From: Spirochaetaceae bacterium
Lineage (GTDB): Bacteria > Spirochaetota > Spirochaetia > Treponematales > Breznakiellaceae
DNA: 7,377 nucleotides
Reading direction: 5' to 3'
NCBI GenBank assembly: GCA_031258335.1
Contig: JAIRMY010000168.1
Span: forward strand, 1-7,377
A model generated the notes under the pieces. That model had not been told where the DNA came from. It saw only the letters and a list, made by a program, of their open reading frames with translations, and searched no databases. Position numbers and translations under genes: made by a program. Each line of letters opens with the position of its first letter. Position 1 is the first letter of the stretch. This document shows, one piece after another, positions 5,555 through 7,377 of this stretch.

Positions 5555-6355
5555 ATGAATATAGTTACATGGAATGTAAACGGCATACGCGCTATCGAGA
5601 ATAAAGGGTTTTGCGGCTGGCTTTCCCGCGAAGCTCCCGATATGCTTTGCGTGCAGGAAACAAAGGCGGAACCGGGTCAGCTTTCTACCGATTTAAAAAA
5701 CGTTCGTGATAAAGACGGCGTTCCGTACAAAACATTTTGGGCGAGTGCGCAAAAAAAGGGGTACTCCGGCACGGCTATATATACGAAGACCGAGCCGCTT
5801 GACGTTCAGTTTTTGGGGATAAAAGAATTCGATGACGAAGGCCGTGTTTTACAGGCATTTTACGATGATTTTGTGTTGATTTCGGCGTATTTCCCAAATT
5901 CTCAGGACGGCGGAGCGCGGCTGCCGTACAAACTTGATTTTTGCGCGGCGATTCTTGAACGCTGCAAGGCGCTTTCAGATGCGGGGCGCAGTTTCATACT
6001 TTGCGGCGATTACAACATTGCCCACAAGCCCATAGATCTGGCGCGGCCCAAGGAAAACGAGGGAAACGCCGGCTATTTGCCCGAAGAACGCGCATGGATG
6101 GACACGTTTACCGGTTCGTCATTTGTAGATACATTTAGACATTTTCACCCGGGCGAACCTGATAACTATACATGGTGGTCGTACAGGGGAGGGGCGCGGA
6201 GAAAAAATATAGGGTGGAGGATAGACTACCTGTGTGTCGATCAGGCGTTGTTGTCAATGCTGGAATCATCGGTTATAATGCCTGATGTTGTCGGTTCAGA
6301 CCATTGTCCGGTAAAATTAACAGTTAAGCCGATTTTGGCGGCGCAGGTCCCTTAG
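5555..6355 (+). CDS. exoA: Exodeoxyribonuclease III / AP endonuclease (ExoIII family)
   Basis: This is a Mg-dependent AP endonuclease and 3'-5' exonuclease of base excision repair. ATG 5555 gives 266 residues, the usual family size, and puts the conserved first strand M-N-I-V-T-W-N-V-N-G at the N-terminus. An in-frame ATG at 5537 would add six residues with no better signal. Family residues are all visible: Asn7, Glu35 (C-V-Q-E-T-K), Tyr112 (S-A-Y-F-P-N), Asp152 and Asn154 (G-D-Y-N-I-A-H), the T-W-W-S-Y-R and W-R-I-D-Y segments, and Asp249-His250 (G-S-D-H-C-P-V). No Shine-Dalgarno sequence precedes either ATG. The start lies just 6 bases after a TACTAT -10-like box, so translation may be leaderless. 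The gene is followed after 82 bases by the rhomboid gene on the same strand. Confidence 0.95.
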   Translation: MNIVTWNVNGIRAIENKGFCGWLSREAPDMLCVQETKAEPGQLSTDLKNVRDKDGVPYKTFWASAQKKGYSGTAIYTKTEPLDVQFLGIKEFDDEGRVLQAFYDDFVLISAYFPNSQDGGARLPYKLDFCAAILERCKALSDAGRSFILCGDYNIAHKPIDLARPKENEGNAGYLPEERAWMDTFTGSSFVDTFRHFHPGEPDNYTWWSYRGGARRKNIGWRIDYLCVDQALLSMLESSVIMPDVVGSDHCPVKLTVKPILAAQVP

Positions 6356-6391
6356 GCGGCTGACAAGCGGATGCATGAGCCGCACGGTTCA
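6356..6391 (+). other. Overlapping inverted repeats between exoA and the rhomboid gene
   Basis: Two mutually exclusive hairpins are possible. GCGGCT (6356-6361) can pair with AGCCGC (6378-6383), with a 16-nt loop. TGAGCC (6376-6381) can pair with GGTTCA (6386-6391) around GCAC, with one G-U pair. Neither is followed by a T run, so this is not a convincing intrinsic terminator. Confidence 0.3.
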
Positions 6392-6437
6392 TTCTGGATG
6401 ACGGTTATTTAAGTTAGGTGTATTTAAGGAGGATACT

Positions 6438-7010
6438 ATGAAAATCAAATACAATTCGCCGGTCGTTTTAACATTTGTTTTTTTGTGCACGATTATACTG
6501 TTTCTGAACCAGATGCTGTTTCATGACCTGATACAACTCTGGTTTTCAGCGCCGGGTAAGGGTAATTTTTCTTCATCAAGCGTAAGAAACTGGATAACCA
6601 TGGTAAGCCATGTTATGGGACACGCGAGTCTTAATCACCTGACTGGCAATCTGCTTATTATCCTGATAGTAGGACCCATGCTCGAAGACATTTACGGCTC
6701 ATACTCCTTGCTGCTGATGATGGTAATAACGGCGTTTGTTACCGGCGCGGTCAATGTGCTGTTCTTTACCACCGGACTCTTGGGGGCATCCGGCATTGTT
6801 TTTATGATGATACTGCTAGCATCGTTCACCAATTTCCACAAAGGCGAAATTCCTCTTACCTTCATACTTGTACTGGTATTCTATGTCGGCAACGAGGTCA
6901 TTTCATCGTTCAAAAACGACGGCATAGCCCACTTTGTCCACATAATAGGCGGTTTTTGCGGCAGCATATTCGGATTTTTTAGGAAAACGCCCGCAATAAA
7001 AAACGTGTAA
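6438..7010 (+). CDS. Rhomboid family intramembrane serine protease
   Basis: Rhomboids cut membrane proteins within or near their transmembrane segments, using a Ser-His dyad inside the inner membrane. The 190-residue product is close to the minimal six-helix rhomboid core, with about six hydrophobic segments starting at residues 8, 65, 88, 112, 139 and 164. The motif H-A-S-L-N-H-L-T-G-N (62-71) matches the conserved H-x4-H-x3-N of helix 2. GASG (116-119) gives nucleophile Ser118, and A-H-F-V-H-I-I-G-G (164-172) gives the likely catalytic His165. Family and catalytic residues are complete, so it should be active. AAGGAGG seven bases before ATG is a strong ribosome binding site. Substrate is unknown; neighbours give no clue. 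Extra cytoplasmic domains are absent. Confidence 0.92.
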   Translation: MKIKYNSPVVLTFVFLCTIILFLNQMLFHDLIQLWFSAPGKGNFSSSSVRNWITMVSHVMGHASLNHLTGNLLIILIVGPMLEDIYGSYSLLLMMVITAFVTGAVNVLFFTTGLLGASGIVFMMILLASFTNFHKGEIPLTFILVLVFYVGNEVISSFKNDGIAHFVHIIGGFCGSIFGFFRKTPAIKNV

Positions 7011-7028
7011 TGTGGTGAATTTATACCA

Positions 7029-7075
7029 TTTCGGCTAGATTCTTCTTTCTGGGCAACCGCCCCTTTTCGGCTAGA
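7029..7075 (+). repeat. 11-bp direct repeat TTTCGGCTAGA
   Basis: The sequence TTTCGGCTAGA occurs at 7029-7039 and again at 7065-7075, in the spacer after the rhomboid gene. The intervening 25 bases contain a short GGGC-AACC-GCCC hairpin. Origin and role are not evident. Confidence 0.5.
7051..7067 (+). terminator. Weak possible terminator of the rhomboid gene
   Basis: GGGC (7051-7054) and GCCC (7059-7062) form a 4-bp GC stem around AACC, followed by C and TTTT. The stem is short, so termination would be inefficient. Confidence 0.3.
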
Positions 7076-7120
7076 ATAATTTTTAGACAATGCTATCTCT
7101 TGACCTATTTAAATTATCAG

Positions 7121-7377
7121 TTGTTAATAACAATCGTTGTTGCTGGCGGGACGGGTGGGGTTGTCCGGTCAGACATTGACCGGATACGACATTATGAAGC
7201 GGGCCGACGAGCGCTACACCGGGGATACGGCCGGTACAAGTTGGCTATGACCTTGGCAAGCGGCAGGGGCGCGCCCCGAGTGCGGGAGGTTTCGTACTAT
7301 TTTAAGGACTACAGGGATACGGAAAAGATACTCATGTTTTTTGACAGCCCCCGTGAGGTGGCGGGCACGGGCTACCT
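7121..7377 (+). pseudogene. LolA-like outer-membrane lipoprotein-sorting family protein, N-terminal part, apparently frameshifted
   Basis: Three segments in two frames form one recognisable N-terminus. Frame from 7121: a hydrophobic L-L-I-T-I-V-V-A-G-G, like a signal-peptide core. Frame from about 7158: L-S-G-Q-T-L-T-G-Y-D-I-M-K-R-A-D-E-R-Y-T, then G-D-T-A-G. Frame from 7235: Y-K-L-A-M-T-L, then R-V-R-E-V-S-Y-Y-F-K-D-Y, then K-I-L-M-F-F and AGTGYL at the window edge. This order (I-M-x-x-A-D-x-R, M-T-L, R-x-R, F-x-S-P-x-x-V-x-G-T-G-Y-L) is typical of the periplasmic outer-membrane lipoprotein-sorting proteins related to LolA. One extra G in the G4 run at 7157-7160 and one missing T at GGT|AC (7233-7237) explain both shifts and cancel out. 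The start codon is uncertain: no ATG fits, and TTG 7121 is possible. The 3' end lies outside the window. Confidence 0.6.

Noticed and set aside
1..7377. CRISPR arrays, tRNA or rRNA genes, IS elements, phage genes, defence systems
   Set aside because: No repeat-spacer pattern, no cloverleaf or rRNA sequence, no transposase or integrase motif and no terminal inverted repeats were seen.

Overview
This window looks like a chromosomal segment from a spirochaete, most likely a Treponema-type gut bacterium. The suggestion rests on several things together: a BspA/TpLRR-type leucine-rich repeat fragment, a remnant of the AAA-ATPase-like (DEYDKP) family, a periplasmic outer-membrane lipoprotein-sorting-type protein, and a TonB, alongside ordinary housekeeping genes. 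The assignment is inference; no rRNA, tRNA or other marker gene is present.

Left part (1-1720): a run of partial or broken genes for probable surface or secreted proteins, all on the + strand. In order these are the C-terminal end of a tyrosine-rich protein of unknown function (ends 346), a leucine-rich repeat fragment (about 512-784), a DUF2135/YfaP-like protein split by an apparent one-base frameshift near 1134-1138, and a 35-residue ORF that is little more than a signal peptide (1591-1698). Base composition here is more AT-rich than in the glmS region.

Middle (1721-4577): glmS and hsp20 lie on the - strand as two separate transcription units. A strong bidirectional hairpin terminator (3653-3684) lies between them and glmS has its own sigma-70-type promoter. 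Upstream of hsp20 is a full-consensus sigma-54 promoter (TGGCACG-N4-TTGCT). Its roughly 100-nt leader can fold into nested AU-rich stems that bracket the Shine-Dalgarno sequence and the first base of the start codon, as an RNA thermometer would. About 140 bp further upstream a cluster of GTGTCAT half-sites sits where an enhancer-binding activator of sigma-54 would be expected. The same spacer carries the divergent tonB promoter. This hsp20 control region is the most interesting part of the window.

Right part (4578-7377), + strand: an orphan tonB, a short antisense remnant of an AAA-ATPase-like gene, exoA (exonuclease III family), a rhomboid protease gene, and the start of a LolA-like gene that runs off the window. 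The last gene is readable only by assuming two compensating one-base indels, near 7157 and 7235.

The intact genes serve cell-wall precursor synthesis (GlmS), protein quality control (Hsp20), energised outer-membrane transport (TonB), DNA repair (ExoA) and membrane proteolysis (rhomboid). They do not form one pathway. No phage, IS, CRISPR or defence system could be supported.
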